From Planococcus sp. (in: firmicutes) (lineage in GTDB: Bacteria; Bacillota; Bacilli; Bacillales_A; Planococcaceae), in contig JASKZU010000001.1 of the NCBI GenBank assembly GCA_030147455.1, forward strand, positions 1-9,534: 9,534 nucleotides of DNA, written 5' to 3'. The notes beneath the pieces are model-generated. The model made no database searches, was not told where the DNA came from, and was given only the letters and a program-made list of their open reading frames with translations. Of this stretch, positions 1-6,990 are shown one piece after another. How positions within the stretch are numbered: the first letter of the stretch is position 1; each line of letters begins with the position of its first letter. A program made the translations under genes and the position numbers.

Positions 1-7
1 GCCTTAT

Positions 8-13
8 TTTGCA
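8..13 (+). promoter_or_regulatory. Possible -12 half of a sigma-54 (SigL) promoter, cut by window edge
   Basis: A TTTGCA hexamer (GC at 11-12) lies about 70 bases before ptb and resembles the -12 part of a sigma-54 promoter. The bkd operon of Bacillus subtilis is known to be transcribed by SigL with the activator BkdR, which is why this is worth marking. The matching -24 GG would fall at positions -1 and 0, outside the window, so the call cannot be completed here. A short T/A-rich hexamer of this kind can easily occur by chance. Confidence 0.2.
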
Positions 14-14
14 A

Positions 15-28
15 ATAAAACGCTTACA
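15..28 (+). promoter_or_regulatory. Candidate cre (CcpA-binding) site upstream of ptb
   Basis: ATAAAACGCTTACA matches the Bacillus cre consensus TGWAANCGNTNWCA at 9 of its 11 specified positions; only the first two bases (TG) differ. It includes the central CG and the whole right half-site. It lies between the possible -12 element and the ptb start, roughly where transcription would begin, a position that fits repression. The family knowledge is that CcpA binds such sites during growth on preferred sugars. Actual binding is inferred. Confidence 0.4.
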
Positions 29-71
29 TCCCTTATATCTCAAGGTTTCTTCTGTTTTAATTAAATAGAAT

Positions 72-78
72 GAGGTGA
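72..78 (+). promoter_or_regulatory. Ribosome binding site deciding the ptb start
   Basis: GAGGTGA directly abuts the ATG at 79 but stands 6 bases before the ATG at 85. The second spacing is normal for Firmicutes and the first leaves no room, so the ATG at 85 is preferred. Confidence 0.75.
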
Positions 79-84
79 ATGATC

Positions 85-993
85 ATGACTACTTTACAAA
101 GCGTTATTGATAAAATGGATCTAACGGGAACGACGGCTGTAGCTGTGGCAGCAGCGGCAGACTCAGCTGTATTGGAAGCCGTTAGTTTAGCGCTCGAGCA
201 AAATTTGGCGAATTTTCATCTATACGATGATGAAAAGACATTAAATCAAATGATCGAAGCACAATTTCCTCAGCTGGCAGGCCATCCAAAAGTAACGATT
301 CACCATTCTGCCGGTTTAAACGAGGCAGCGGCATCAGCTGTGCGCGCCGTTTCATCAAATGAGGCGAGTGTCTTGATGAAAGGGCATATTTCAACAGCGT
401 CAATTATGAAAGCAGCCCTGCACGCAGATTATGGACTGCGTACGGGCAAGGTATTGTCGCATGTTGCAGCTTTTGAGGTAGAAGGATATGACCGGTTGAT
501 TTTTGTAACGGATGCTGGCATGAATATTGAACCATCTCTAAAGGACAAAGCCCAAATCATTCAAAACGCTGTCCATGTAGCACGCTCAGTAGGTGTGGAA
601 ACGCCGGTCGTTGCTGCTCTTGCAGCAGTGGAAGTCGTTAATCCGTCAATGCAGGCGACGCTGGACGCAGCAGCGCTGGTAGCCATGAATAAGCGGGGGC
701 AAATTACCGATTGCATCGTCGATGGGCCGCTTGCGCTGGACAATGCCGTTTCGGTTGAAGCAGCCCAGCATAAAGGCATTGGGGGAGAAACCGCCGGCAA
801 TGCGGACATCCTGCTCGTACCGAATATCGAATCAGGGAATATTCTTTATAAATCACTAGTTTATTTTTCCAACGCTAAAGTAGGCGGCATTATCGCAGGC
901 GCTAAGGCGCCAATCGTATTGACGTCGCGTGCCGACAGCGCGGAAAGCAAATTGTTTTCGCTCGCTCTAGCATTGAGTGCAGCGACTTTATAA
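85..993 (+). CDS. ptb: Phosphate butyryltransferase (phosphotransbutyrylase)
   Basis: Cytosolic enzyme that exchanges the CoA of butyryl-CoA, and of branched acyl-CoAs such as isobutyryl- and isovaleryl-CoA, for phosphate, giving an acyl phosphate for Buk. The protein is 302 residues from the ATG at 85, near the usual length of about 300 for this phosphate acetyl/butyryltransferase family. Family motifs visible are LMKGHISTASIMKAAL near residues 96-111, FVTDAGMNIEPSL in the middle, and DGPLALDNAVS followed by GNADILLVPNIESGN and KVGGIIAGAKAPIVLTSR in the C-terminal third. An in-frame ATG at 79 would add two residues but sits on the ribosome site. It is the first gene of the operon, 20 bases before bcd. 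The order ptb-bcd-buk is that of B. subtilis, where the gene is also called yqiS. Phosphate acetyltransferase is the alternative, made unlikely by the operon. Confidence 0.93.
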   Translation: MTTLQSVIDKMDLTGTTAVAVAAAADSAVLEAVSLALEQNLANFHLYDDEKTLNQMIEAQFPQLAGHPKVTIHHSAGLNEAAASAVRAVSSNEASVLMKGHISTASIMKAALHADYGLRTGKVLSHVAAFEVEGYDRLIFVTDAGMNIEPSLKDKAQIIQNAVHVARSVGVETPVVAALAAVEVVNPSMQATLDAAALVAMNKRGQITDCIVDGPLALDNAVSVEAAQHKGIGGETAGNADILLVPNIESGNILYKSLVYFSNAKVGGIIAGAKAPIVLTSRADSAESKLFSLALALSAATL

Positions 994-1013
994 CCCACTA
1001 GGAGGAATTTACG

Positions 1014-2114
1014 ATGGAAATTTTCAAAAAAATGGAAGAACACGATTACGAGCAATTGATTTTCTGCCAGGATAAAAACTCTGGATTAAAAGCCATCATC
1101 TGCATCCACGATACCACTCTCGGGCCGGCTCTTGGCGGAACACGCATGTGGAACTATGCTACAGAAGAAGAAGCGATCGAAGACGCTATCCGTCTTGGGC
1201 GCGGCATGACTTACAAAAACGCAGCAGCGGGTCTGAACCTTGGCGGCGGAAAAACCGTCATCATCGGAGATCCGCTGAAAGATAAAAATGAAGAAATGTT
1301 CCGTGCTTTCGGCCGCTTTATCCAAGGGTTGAATGGCCGCTATATTACAGCGGAAGACGTAGGCACAACGGTTGCGGATATGGACATGATTCACGAAGAA
1401 ACAGACTTTGTAACCGGCATCTCGCCAGCATTCGGTTCGTCAGGCAACCCGTCTCCTGTTACAGCATACGGTTCTTATATCGGGATGAAAGCTGCAGCGC
1501 TTGAAGCATTCGGCGACGATTCACTGGAAGGCAAAACCGTAGCAGTCCAAGGCGTCGGAAACGTGGCCTATCCGCTTTGCGAATACTTGCACAAAGAAGG
1601 CGCGAAATTGATCGTAACCGACATCAATAAAGAAGCTGTTCAACGGGCAGTAGAAGCATTTGGTGCGACTGCAGTTGAGCCGAACGAAATTTATTCACAA
1701 GACGCAGACATTTTCGCACCATGTGCAATGGGCGCGATCATCAATGATGAGACGATTCCGCAATTGAAAGTGAAAGTGGTTGCCGGCTCAGCTAACAACC
1801 AATTAAAAGAAAACCGCCACGGCGATGAGCTGGAAGCACGCGGAATCGTTTATGCCCCTGATTTTGTTATCAACTCTGGCGGCGTCATCAACGTAGCGGA
1901 TGAGCTCTACGGCTATAACAACGAGCGGGCCATGAAACGCGTTGAAACAATCTACGACAGCATCAACCGCATTTTTGAAATTTCCAAGCGCGACGGAGTG
2001 CCAAGCTATATCGCGGCAGACCGCATGGCGGAAGAACGCATTGAACGCGTACGCAATTCACGCAGCCAATTCTTGCGCAGCGGACACGGGCACGACATTT
2101 TAAGCAGACGCTAA
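1014..2114 (+). CDS. bcd: Leucine dehydrogenase (branched-chain amino acid dehydrogenase)
   Basis: NAD-dependent oxidative deamination of leucine, isoleucine and valine to 2-oxo acids plus ammonia; it supplies the substrates of the E1-E2-E3 complex encoded downstream. The 366-residue length is typical of Bacillus leucine dehydrogenases. The N-terminal catalytic domain shows GPALGGTRMW (residues 38-46), K68, and the glycine-rich GGGKTVI segment with the catalytic lysine K80, then TAEDVGT around D115. The Rossmann domain has VAVQGVGNVA (176-185) for NAD binding, and a C-terminal APDFVINSGGVINVADE segment typical of the Glu/Leu/Phe/Val dehydrogenase family. AGGAGGAA (1000-1007) stands 6 bases before the ATG. 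Phenylalanine or valine dehydrogenase activity is possible in this family, but the setting favours leucine dehydrogenase. Confidence 0.96.
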   Translation: MEIFKKMEEHDYEQLIFCQDKNSGLKAIICIHDTTLGPALGGTRMWNYATEEEAIEDAIRLGRGMTYKNAAAGLNLGGGKTVIIGDPLKDKNEEMFRAFGRFIQGLNGRYITAEDVGTTVADMDMIHEETDFVTGISPAFGSSGNPSPVTAYGSYIGMKAAALEAFGDDSLEGKTVAVQGVGNVAYPLCEYLHKEGAKLIVTDINKEAVQRAVEAFGATAVEPNEIYSQDADIFAPCAMGAIINDETIPQLKVKVVAGSANNQLKENRHGDELEARGIVYAPDFVINSGGVINVADELYGYNNERAMKRVETIYDSINRIFEISKRDGVPSYIAADRMAEERIERVRNSRSQFLRSGHGHDILSRR

Positions 2115-2141
2115 ATAAAACGAAAAAATGAGGGAATCGAT

Positions 2142-3227
2142 GTGCAAAAACACTTGAATCGAATTCTGGTCATTAACCCCGGCTCAACTTCGACAAAGAT
2201 CGGCGTTTTTGACAACGATGTCCAGATCCTTGAAAAAACCATCCGCCACTCGACTGAGGAGTTGGCGGATTTCCCTGCCATTATTGACCAGTTTCATTTT
2301 CGAAAACAAACTATCCTAGAAGCATTAGACGAAGAGGGCATGAATGTCTCCAAGTTGTCTGCTGTCTGCGGGCGGGGCGGACTGCTGCGGCCGATCCAAG
2401 GCGGCACGTATGCCGTTAATGCTGCCATGTTAGAAGACTTGCGCGAGGGATATTCCGGCCAGCATGCGTCTAATCTTGGCGGCATCATCGCCAATGAAAT
2501 CGCAGAAGGACTCAACATTCCGGCTTATATCGTCGATCCTGTTGTGGTCGATGAGCTTTCGCCTACTGCCCGCATTTCCGGTTTTTCACTTGTTGAGCGC
2601 CGGTCCATTTTCCATGCACTCAATCAAAAAGCAGTCGCACGGCGCTATGCAAAAGAAACAGGGCGCACTTATGAAGACCTGCGATTAATTGTCACCCATA
2701 TGGGCGGCGGGATCACGGTCGGCGTCCATGAAGGCGGCAAAGTGGTCGATGTCAACAACGGCCTTCACGGCGACGGCCCGTTCAGCCCCGAGCGCGCAGG
2801 CACTGTGCCTGCCGGCGATTTGGTGGAATTGTGCTTTTCCGGCCAGTATTACCGCCATGAAATTATGAAGAAACTTGTCGGCCAAGGCGGACTGGTTGGA
2901 TATCTCGGCACGAACGATGCGGTAACGGTTGAAAAACGCATTCAAAAAGGCGATAAAGAAGCTGAACTTGTCTACGAGGCGATGGCTTACCAGGTAGCAC
3001 GAGAAATCGGCTCTGCAAGTGCCGTATTAAAAGGGCAGGTTGACGCCATCATCTTGACTGGCGGGCTGGCTTATGGCAAAGAATTTGTCCAGTCGATCTC
3101 TGAACGGATTTCCTGGATTGCAGACGTTGTCGTGCATCCGGGTGAAAATGAATTGCAGGCGCTCGCTGAAGGCGCCAGCCGTGTATTAGACGGCGAAGAA
3201 CAAGCCAAAATCTACCCGAACGGTTAA
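2142..3227 (+). CDS. buk: Butyrate kinase (branched-chain fatty acid kinase)
   Basis: Transfers phosphate from butyryl, isobutyryl or isovaleryl phosphate to ADP, giving the free acid and ATP; with Ptb it forms an energy-yielding branch from the acyl-CoAs of the pathway. The 361 residues match the usual length of about 355-365. It is an acetokinase-family (ASKHA fold) protein: the N-terminal phosphate loop reads VINPGSTSTKIGVF (residues 10-23), THMGGGITVGVH lies near 186-197, and AIILTGGLAYGKEF near 302 is the adenosine-binding region. Translation starts with GTG at 2142, six bases after GAGGGA (2130-2135). An ATG two bases earlier (2140) is out of frame. It begins 27 bases after bcd and ends 28 bases before lpdV. 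Acetate kinase is excluded by length and motifs. Confidence 0.95.
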   Translation: MQKHLNRILVINPGSTSTKIGVFDNDVQILEKTIRHSTEELADFPAIIDQFHFRKQTILEALDEEGMNVSKLSAVCGRGGLLRPIQGGTYAVNAAMLEDLREGYSGQHASNLGGIIANEIAEGLNIPAYIVDPVVVDELSPTARISGFSLVERRSIFHALNQKAVARRYAKETGRTYEDLRLIVTHMGGGITVGVHEGGKVVDVNNGLHGDGPFSPERAGTVPAGDLVELCFSGQYYRHEIMKKLVGQGGLVGYLGTNDAVTVEKRIQKGDKEAELVYEAMAYQVAREIGSASAVLKGQVDAIILTGGLAYGKEFVQSISERISWIADVVVHPGENELQALAEGASRVLDGEEQAKIYPNG

Positions 3228-3255
3228 TCATTCCATTATTTTAGGAGGAACTCTA

Positions 3256-4683
3256 ATGGCTCAAAATTACGATGTTGTCATTTTAGGCGGCGGCACAGGC
3301 GGTTATGTAGCGGCGATCCGCTCTGCACAGCTTGGATTGAAAACCGCAATTGTCGAAAAAGGCAAGCTCGGCGGCACATGTCTCCACCAGGGATGCATTC
3401 CGAGCAAGGCTTTGCTGCGCAGCGCAGAAGTCTATGCAACGACCAAAAACCATGCAGCTGATTTTGGCGTGAATACGGGCGACGTATCACTTGATTTTTC
3501 ACGCGTGCAGGAACGCAAACAAGGTATCGTCGATCAATTGTATGCCGGCGTTCAAGGTTTGATGAAAAAAGGGAAAATCGATGTCTATGAAGGCATCGGC
3601 CGAATTCTGGGGCCATCGATTTTCTCGCCGAATCCCGGGACGATTTCGGTCGAACTGAACAACGGCGAAGAAAACGAAATGCTCATTCCGAACAACGTCA
3701 TCATCGCTACAGGTTCACGCCCGCGCACATTGCCAGGCCTTGATCTCGACGGTGACCTGGTGATGAGTTCCGATGAAGCGCTTGCAATGACCGAACTGCC
3801 AAAATCCATTTTGATTGTCGGAGGCGGCGTTATCGGCATCGAATGGGCGTCTATGCTCAACGATTTTGGCGTGGATGTCACAGTATTGGAATATGCAGAC
3901 CGCATCATCCCGACAGAAGACAAAGACATCTCCAAAGAAATGCTCAAGCTGCTGAAGAAAAAAGGCGTGAAGTTTGCTTTGAGCGCTAAAGTGCTTTCAG
4001 AAACGGTTGAAAAGCAAGAGGGCTCGATCAGCATCCAAGCGGAAATCAACGGAAGCAACGAGACGTTCACGGCAGAGAAAATGCTCGTTTCGGTCGGCCG
4101 CCAGGCGAATGTGGAAAACATCGGCATTGAAAACACCGACATTATCGTCGAAAAAGGGTTTATCCAAGTGAAATCGACGTTCCAGACAAAAGAATCCCAT
4201 ATCTATGCAATCGGAGACGTGATTGGCGGACTTCAATTAGCGCACGTAGCTTCCCATGAAGGCATAACAGCTGTTGAACACATCAAAGGCAATGCACCGC
4301 ACGCCATCAACTACGATCTGGTATCCCGTTGTGTATACTCAAATCCGGAAGCGGCAAGTGTCGGCATTACGGAAGATCAGGCAAAAGAACAAGGATATGA
4401 CGTGAAAGTCGGCAAGTTCTCGTTCAAAGCCATCGGCAAAGCGTTGGTTTACGGAGAGTCGGACGGCTTTGTGAAAATCATCGCCGACAAAAAGACGAAC
4501 GACCTTCTCGGCGTCCATATGATCGGCCCGCATGTGACGGACATGATTTCCGAAGCAGGCCTAGCAATGGTCCTTGATGCGACACCATGGGAAATTGCAG
4601 ATACGATCCACCCGCACCCGACTTTGTCGGAAGTGATGGGAGAAGCGGCTTTGGCGGTAGACGGCAAAGCGATCCACAGTTAA
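3256..4683 (+). CDS. lpdV: Dihydrolipoyl dehydrogenase, E3 of the branched-chain 2-oxo acid dehydrogenase complex
   Basis: FAD-dependent enzyme that reoxidises the dihydrolipoyl group of the E2 protein BkdB and passes electrons to NAD. The 475 residues are full length for the family. In order: the FAD-binding VILGGGTGGYVAAIRSA (8-24); the redox disulfide in GGTCLHQGCIPSKALL, with C42 and C47; the NAD-binding Rossmann motif ILIVGGGVIGIEWASM near 186-201; the second FAD motif YAIGDV near 317; and the C-terminal dimerisation domain with the catalytic His-Glu pair in HPHPTLSEVMGEAAL (H454 and E459). AGGAGGAA at 3243-3250 precedes the ATG. Its place between buk and bkdAA points to the bkd complex rather than pyruvate or 2-oxoglutarate dehydrogenase, although E3 subunits are often shared. 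In B. subtilis the gene is also known as bfmBC. Confidence 0.96.
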   Translation: MAQNYDVVILGGGTGGYVAAIRSAQLGLKTAIVEKGKLGGTCLHQGCIPSKALLRSAEVYATTKNHAADFGVNTGDVSLDFSRVQERKQGIVDQLYAGVQGLMKKGKIDVYEGIGRILGPSIFSPNPGTISVELNNGEENEMLIPNNVIIATGSRPRTLPGLDLDGDLVMSSDEALAMTELPKSILIVGGGVIGIEWASMLNDFGVDVTVLEYADRIIPTEDKDISKEMLKLLKKKGVKFALSAKVLSETVEKQEGSISIQAEINGSNETFTAEKMLVSVGRQANVENIGIENTDIIVEKGFIQVKSTFQTKESHIYAIGDVIGGLQLAHVASHEGITAVEHIKGNAPHAINYDLVSRCVYSNPEAASVGITEDQAKEQGYDVKVGKFSFKAIGKALVYGESDGFVKIIADKKTNDLLGVHMIGPHVTDMISEAGLAMVLDATPWEIADTIHPHPTLSEVMGEAALAVDGKAIHS

Positions 4684-4696
4684 AGGAGGAAATCTA

Positions 4697-5701
4697 ATGG
4701 CTACGAAACACGAAGAAGTTGGATTGACTAATGAAGACCTTTTAAATATTTATGAAACAATGATGACAGCCCGCCGCGTCGATGAGCGCATGTGGCTGCT
4801 CAACCGGGCAGGTAAGATTCCGTTCGTTATTTCCTGCCAAGGGCAAGAAGCGGCGCAAGTCGGGGCAGCCTATGCACTGGACAACACAAAAGATTATATC
4901 GCTCCTTACTACCGTGATTTGGGTGTCGTCCTGCATTTTGGCATGACGCCGAAAGAAATAATGCTTTCTGCTTTCGCGAAAGCAGAAGACCCGAACTCCG
5001 GCGGTCGACAAATGCCAGGCCATTTCGGACAAAAGAAAAACAGGATTTTGACAGGTTCATCTCCTGTAACAACACAGTTGCCCCATGCAGTCGGTGTGGC
5101 ACTTGCCGGCAAAATGAAGAAAAAAGATTTCATTACGTTTAATACACTTGGAGAAGGCTCGTCCAACCAAGGCGATTTCCACGAGGGCTTGAACTTTGCC
5201 GGTGTACATAAACTGCCGGTCATCACAATGGTCGAAAACAACCGCTATGCGATTTCGGTGCCGTTCGAGCGCCAAGTAGCAAGCAAAAACGTTTCAGACC
5301 GTGCGGCAAGCTACGGTATGCCGGGCGTGACGATTGATGGAAACGACCCGATTGAAGTTTACAAACACGTAAAAGAAGCCGCAGATCGCGCACGCCGCGG
5401 CGAAGGCCCGAGCTTGATCGAAACCGTATCAGAACGAATGACGGCCCACTCTTCTGATGATGATCACCGCCAATACCGTTCGGCAGATGAACTTGCTGCC
5501 CAAAAAGAAAAAGATCCAATTCTCTTGTTCGGTGCTTATTTGAAAGAGCACGGCGTCATGAACGATGACTTGGAAAAAGAAATCAATGACCGCATCATGG
5601 TGCTGGTGAACGAAGCCACCGATTATGCGGAAAATGCTCCATATGCACCTGCAGAAGACGCTTTGAAATTTGTCTATGCAGAAAAAGGAGGAAACGAATA
5701 A
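4697..5701 (+). CDS. bkdAA: Branched-chain 2-oxo acid dehydrogenase E1 alpha subunit
   Basis: Thiamine diphosphate (TPP) dependent decarboxylase half of E1, forming an alpha2-beta2 heterotetramer with BkdAB and acting on the 2-oxo acids of Leu, Ile and Val. The 334 residues match the B. subtilis protein in length. Seen in order: TARRVDERMWLLNRAGK (24-40), the YYRD diphosphate-binding segment (71-74), the TPP-magnesium motif beginning GEGSSNQGD (152-160) and closing with ENN (180-182), and the SERMTAHSSDDDHRQYR loop (245-261), equivalent to the phosphorylation loop of mitochondrial E1 alpha. GEG in place of the textbook GDG is usual in this branch of the family. AAAGGAGGAAA stands before the ATG, 13 bases after lpdV. 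Its TAA overlaps the ATG of bkdAB by one base (TAATG), which suggests translational coupling of the two E1 chains. A pyruvate dehydrogenase role is unlikely in this operon. Confidence 0.95.
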   Translation: MATKHEEVGLTNEDLLNIYETMMTARRVDERMWLLNRAGKIPFVISCQGQEAAQVGAAYALDNTKDYIAPYYRDLGVVLHFGMTPKEIMLSAFAKAEDPNSGGRQMPGHFGQKKNRILTGSSPVTTQLPHAVGVALAGKMKKKDFITFNTLGEGSSNQGDFHEGLNFAGVHKLPVITMVENNRYAISVPFERQVASKNVSDRAASYGMPGVTIDGNDPIEVYKHVKEAADRARRGEGPSLIETVSERMTAHSSDDDHRQYRSADELAAQKEKDPILLFGAYLKEHGVMNDDLEKEINDRIMVLVNEATDYAENAPYAPAEDALKFVYAEKGGNE

Positions 5702-6684
5702 TGGCTGTTATGAGTTATATTGATGCCATCACGCTTGCTATGAAAGAAGAAATGGCCCGTGACGAAAACGTCTTTGTACTCGGTGAAGATGTCGGGAAAA
5801 AAGGCGGCGTGTTCAAAGCGACGCAAGGCCTTTACGATGAGTTCGGCGAAGAACGCGTCGTCGATACACCGCTCGCTGAGTCTGCCATTGCCGGAGTTGG
5901 AATCGGGGCTGCGATGTACGGACTGCGCCCGATTGCAGAATTCCAGTTTGCGGATTTCATTATGCCTGCCGTCAACCAAATCATTTCGGAAGCATCACGC
6001 ATCCGGTACCGTTCCAATAATGACTGGTCCTGCCCAATCGTATTCCGTGCCCCGTTCGGTGGAGGCGTACACGGTGCGCTGTACCATTCACAATCGGTCG
6101 AAGCGGTATTTGCCAATCAGCCAGGCCTCAAAATCGTCATTCCTTCAACTCCATACGATGCCAAAGGCTTATTGAAAGCCGCAATCCGCGACGAGGATCC
6201 AGTCATGTTCTTCGAGCATAAACGCGCTTACCGACTCATCAAAGGTGAAGTGCCGGAAGATGACTACACGATTGAAATCGGCAAAGCGGACGTGAAACGA
6301 GAAGGCGAAGACATCACCGTCATCACCTACGGCCTTGCAGTCCACTTTGCACTACAGGCAGCTGAACGCCTGGCAGAAGATGGCTACTCGGTACACATCC
6401 TGGATTTGCGCACGATTTACCCGCTCGACAAAGAAGCTATCATCGAAGCGGCGAAAAAAACCGGGAAAGTACTTTTGGTTACAGAAGACAACAAAGAAGG
6501 AAGCATCATCGGAGAAGTCGCAGCCATCATCGCTGAAAACTGCCTCTTTGACCTGGATGCGCCCATCAAGCGCCTGGCAGGCCCAGACGTACCGTCTATG
6601 CCATATGCGCCGACCATGGAAAAATTCTTCATGATCAACCCGGACAAAGTAGAAAAAGCCATGAGAGAACTAGCCGAATTTTAA
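5701..6684 (+). CDS. bkdAB: Branched-chain 2-oxo acid dehydrogenase E1 beta subunit
   Basis: Second chain of the E1 heterotetramer; it completes the TPP site and docks E1 onto the E2 core. The 327 residues are normal for transketolase-like E1 beta chains. The pyrimidine-binding domain shows LGEDVGKKGGVFKATQGL (27-44) and DTPLAES (55-61), where E60 is the conserved glutamate that activates TPP. GGGVHGALYHSQSVEAVF (120-137) contains the conserved active-site histidine H129. The C-terminal domain runs from about residue 200, with VHILDLRTIYPLDKEAI. The ribosome site AAAGGAGGAAA lies inside the end of bkdAA. After its TAA the operon opens into a 306-base gap before bkdB, unlike every other junction here. 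Confidence 0.95.
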   Translation: MAVMSYIDAITLAMKEEMARDENVFVLGEDVGKKGGVFKATQGLYDEFGEERVVDTPLAESAIAGVGIGAAMYGLRPIAEFQFADFIMPAVNQIISEASRIRYRSNNDWSCPIVFRAPFGGGVHGALYHSQSVEAVFANQPGLKIVIPSTPYDAKGLLKAAIRDEDPVMFFEHKRAYRLIKGEVPEDDYTIEIGKADVKREGEDITVITYGLAVHFALQAAERLAEDGYSVHILDLRTIYPLDKEAIIEAAKKTGKVLLVTEDNKEGSIIGEVAAIIAENCLFDLDAPIKRLAGPDVPSMPYAPTMEKFFMINPDKVEKAMRELAEF

Positions 6685-6687
6685 AAA

Positions 6688-6940
6688 GAAAAGCGGAAAC
6701 GGCCGTTCAGGTTCGACAGGCATAAGACAAACCGGCGAAGCGGCGCTTTTTGCCGCACAACAGGGATGGCTTATGACCCGAGAAGCTGGCCGTTGCAGCT
6801 GGACACAAGAAAAGCGAAGTTGCCCATCTAGCCCCGACAAGCGCTGGAGGGCTGGCCTGAAATGGCGGTTTATGCCATTTCCAGACAGTCCGAAGCGACC
6901 TTGAGAGGAATCGGCGACGAAGTCTTGGCAACGAAAAGCG
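6688..6940. repeat. Structured non-coding element between bkdAB and bkdB, bounded by GAAAAGCG repeats
   Basis: This stretch fills most of the 306-base gap and holds no supportable gene. GAAAAGCG occurs at its left end (6688-6695), in the middle (6809-6816) and at its right end (6933-6940), all in direct orientation. The first two copies are each followed by CGACA at exactly the same distance (6714 and 6835, 26 bases from the start of each repeat), so the element looks like two related halves of 121 and 124 bases. It also has nested complementary segments: 6698-6704 with 6788-6794 (seven pairs), 6721-6726 with 6770-6775, 6740-6744 with 6752-6756, and a long hairpin at 6849-6891. I infer a non-autonomous inserted repeat or structured RNA element. 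It resembles the dispersed intergenic repeats I believe occur in Bacillales genomes, but I cannot verify a family. Strand is undetermined. Confidence 0.6.
6849..6891 (+). other. Long hairpin in the second half of the bkdAB-bkdB element
   Basis: The tip is an eight-pair perfect stem, GAAATGGC (6859-6866) with GCCATTTC (6874-6881), around a seven-base loop. At the base, GGGCT (6849-6853) pairs with AGTCC (6887-6891) with one G-U pair, and CTG (6857-6859) can pair with CAG (6882-6884) if C6881 bulges. No T run follows, so it is not an intrinsic terminator. It may act in RNA folding, mRNA stability or processing; the role is unknown. Confidence 0.65.
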
Positions 6941-6954
6941 AAAATGCCTATAAA
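6925..6954 (+). promoter_or_regulatory. Candidate sigma-A promoter for bkdB at the downstream edge of the element
   Basis: TTGGCA (6925-6930) matches the -35 consensus TTGACA at 5 of 6 bases. TATAAA (6949-6954) matches the -10 consensus TATAAT at 5 of 6, with an 18-base spacer. Transcription would begin near 6961 and leave about 30 bases of leader before the bkdB TTG, with the ribosome site correctly placed. The right-hand GAAAAGCG repeat lies inside the spacer, so the -35 belongs to the element and the -10 to the flanking DNA. Activity is inferred from sequence match only. Confidence 0.45.
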
Positions 6955-6976
6955 AAGCAGTATGCAACACAATGAA

Positions 6977-6983
6977 GAGGAGG
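6977..6983 (+). promoter_or_regulatory. Strong ribosome binding site for bkdB, fixing a TTG start
   Basis: GAGGAGG ends seven bases before the TTG at 6991. The ATG at 6972 is upstream of the site and out of frame. No in-frame ATG comes before the conserved lipoyl domain, so TTG is the only sensible start. Confidence 0.85.
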
Positions 6984-6990
6984 AACTCCA

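Noticed and set aside
79..81. ATG at 79 as the ptb start
   Set aside because: It touches the ribosome binding site directly; the ATG at 85 has normal spacing.
199..220. AATTTTC near the ptb start as a CodY box
   Set aside because: Against AATTTTCWGAAAATT only the left half fits; six of fifteen positions fail, mostly in the right half.
3585..4142. A 185-codon minus-strand open frame inside lpdV
   Set aside because: It is a Ser/Ile-rich shadow of the codon pattern of a well-conserved gene on the other strand, with no domain.
6740..6756. GCGGC-loop-GCCGC hairpin with a T run, as a terminator after bkdAB
   Set aside because: The T residues lie in the loop, not after the stem, so it lacks the release tract on either strand.
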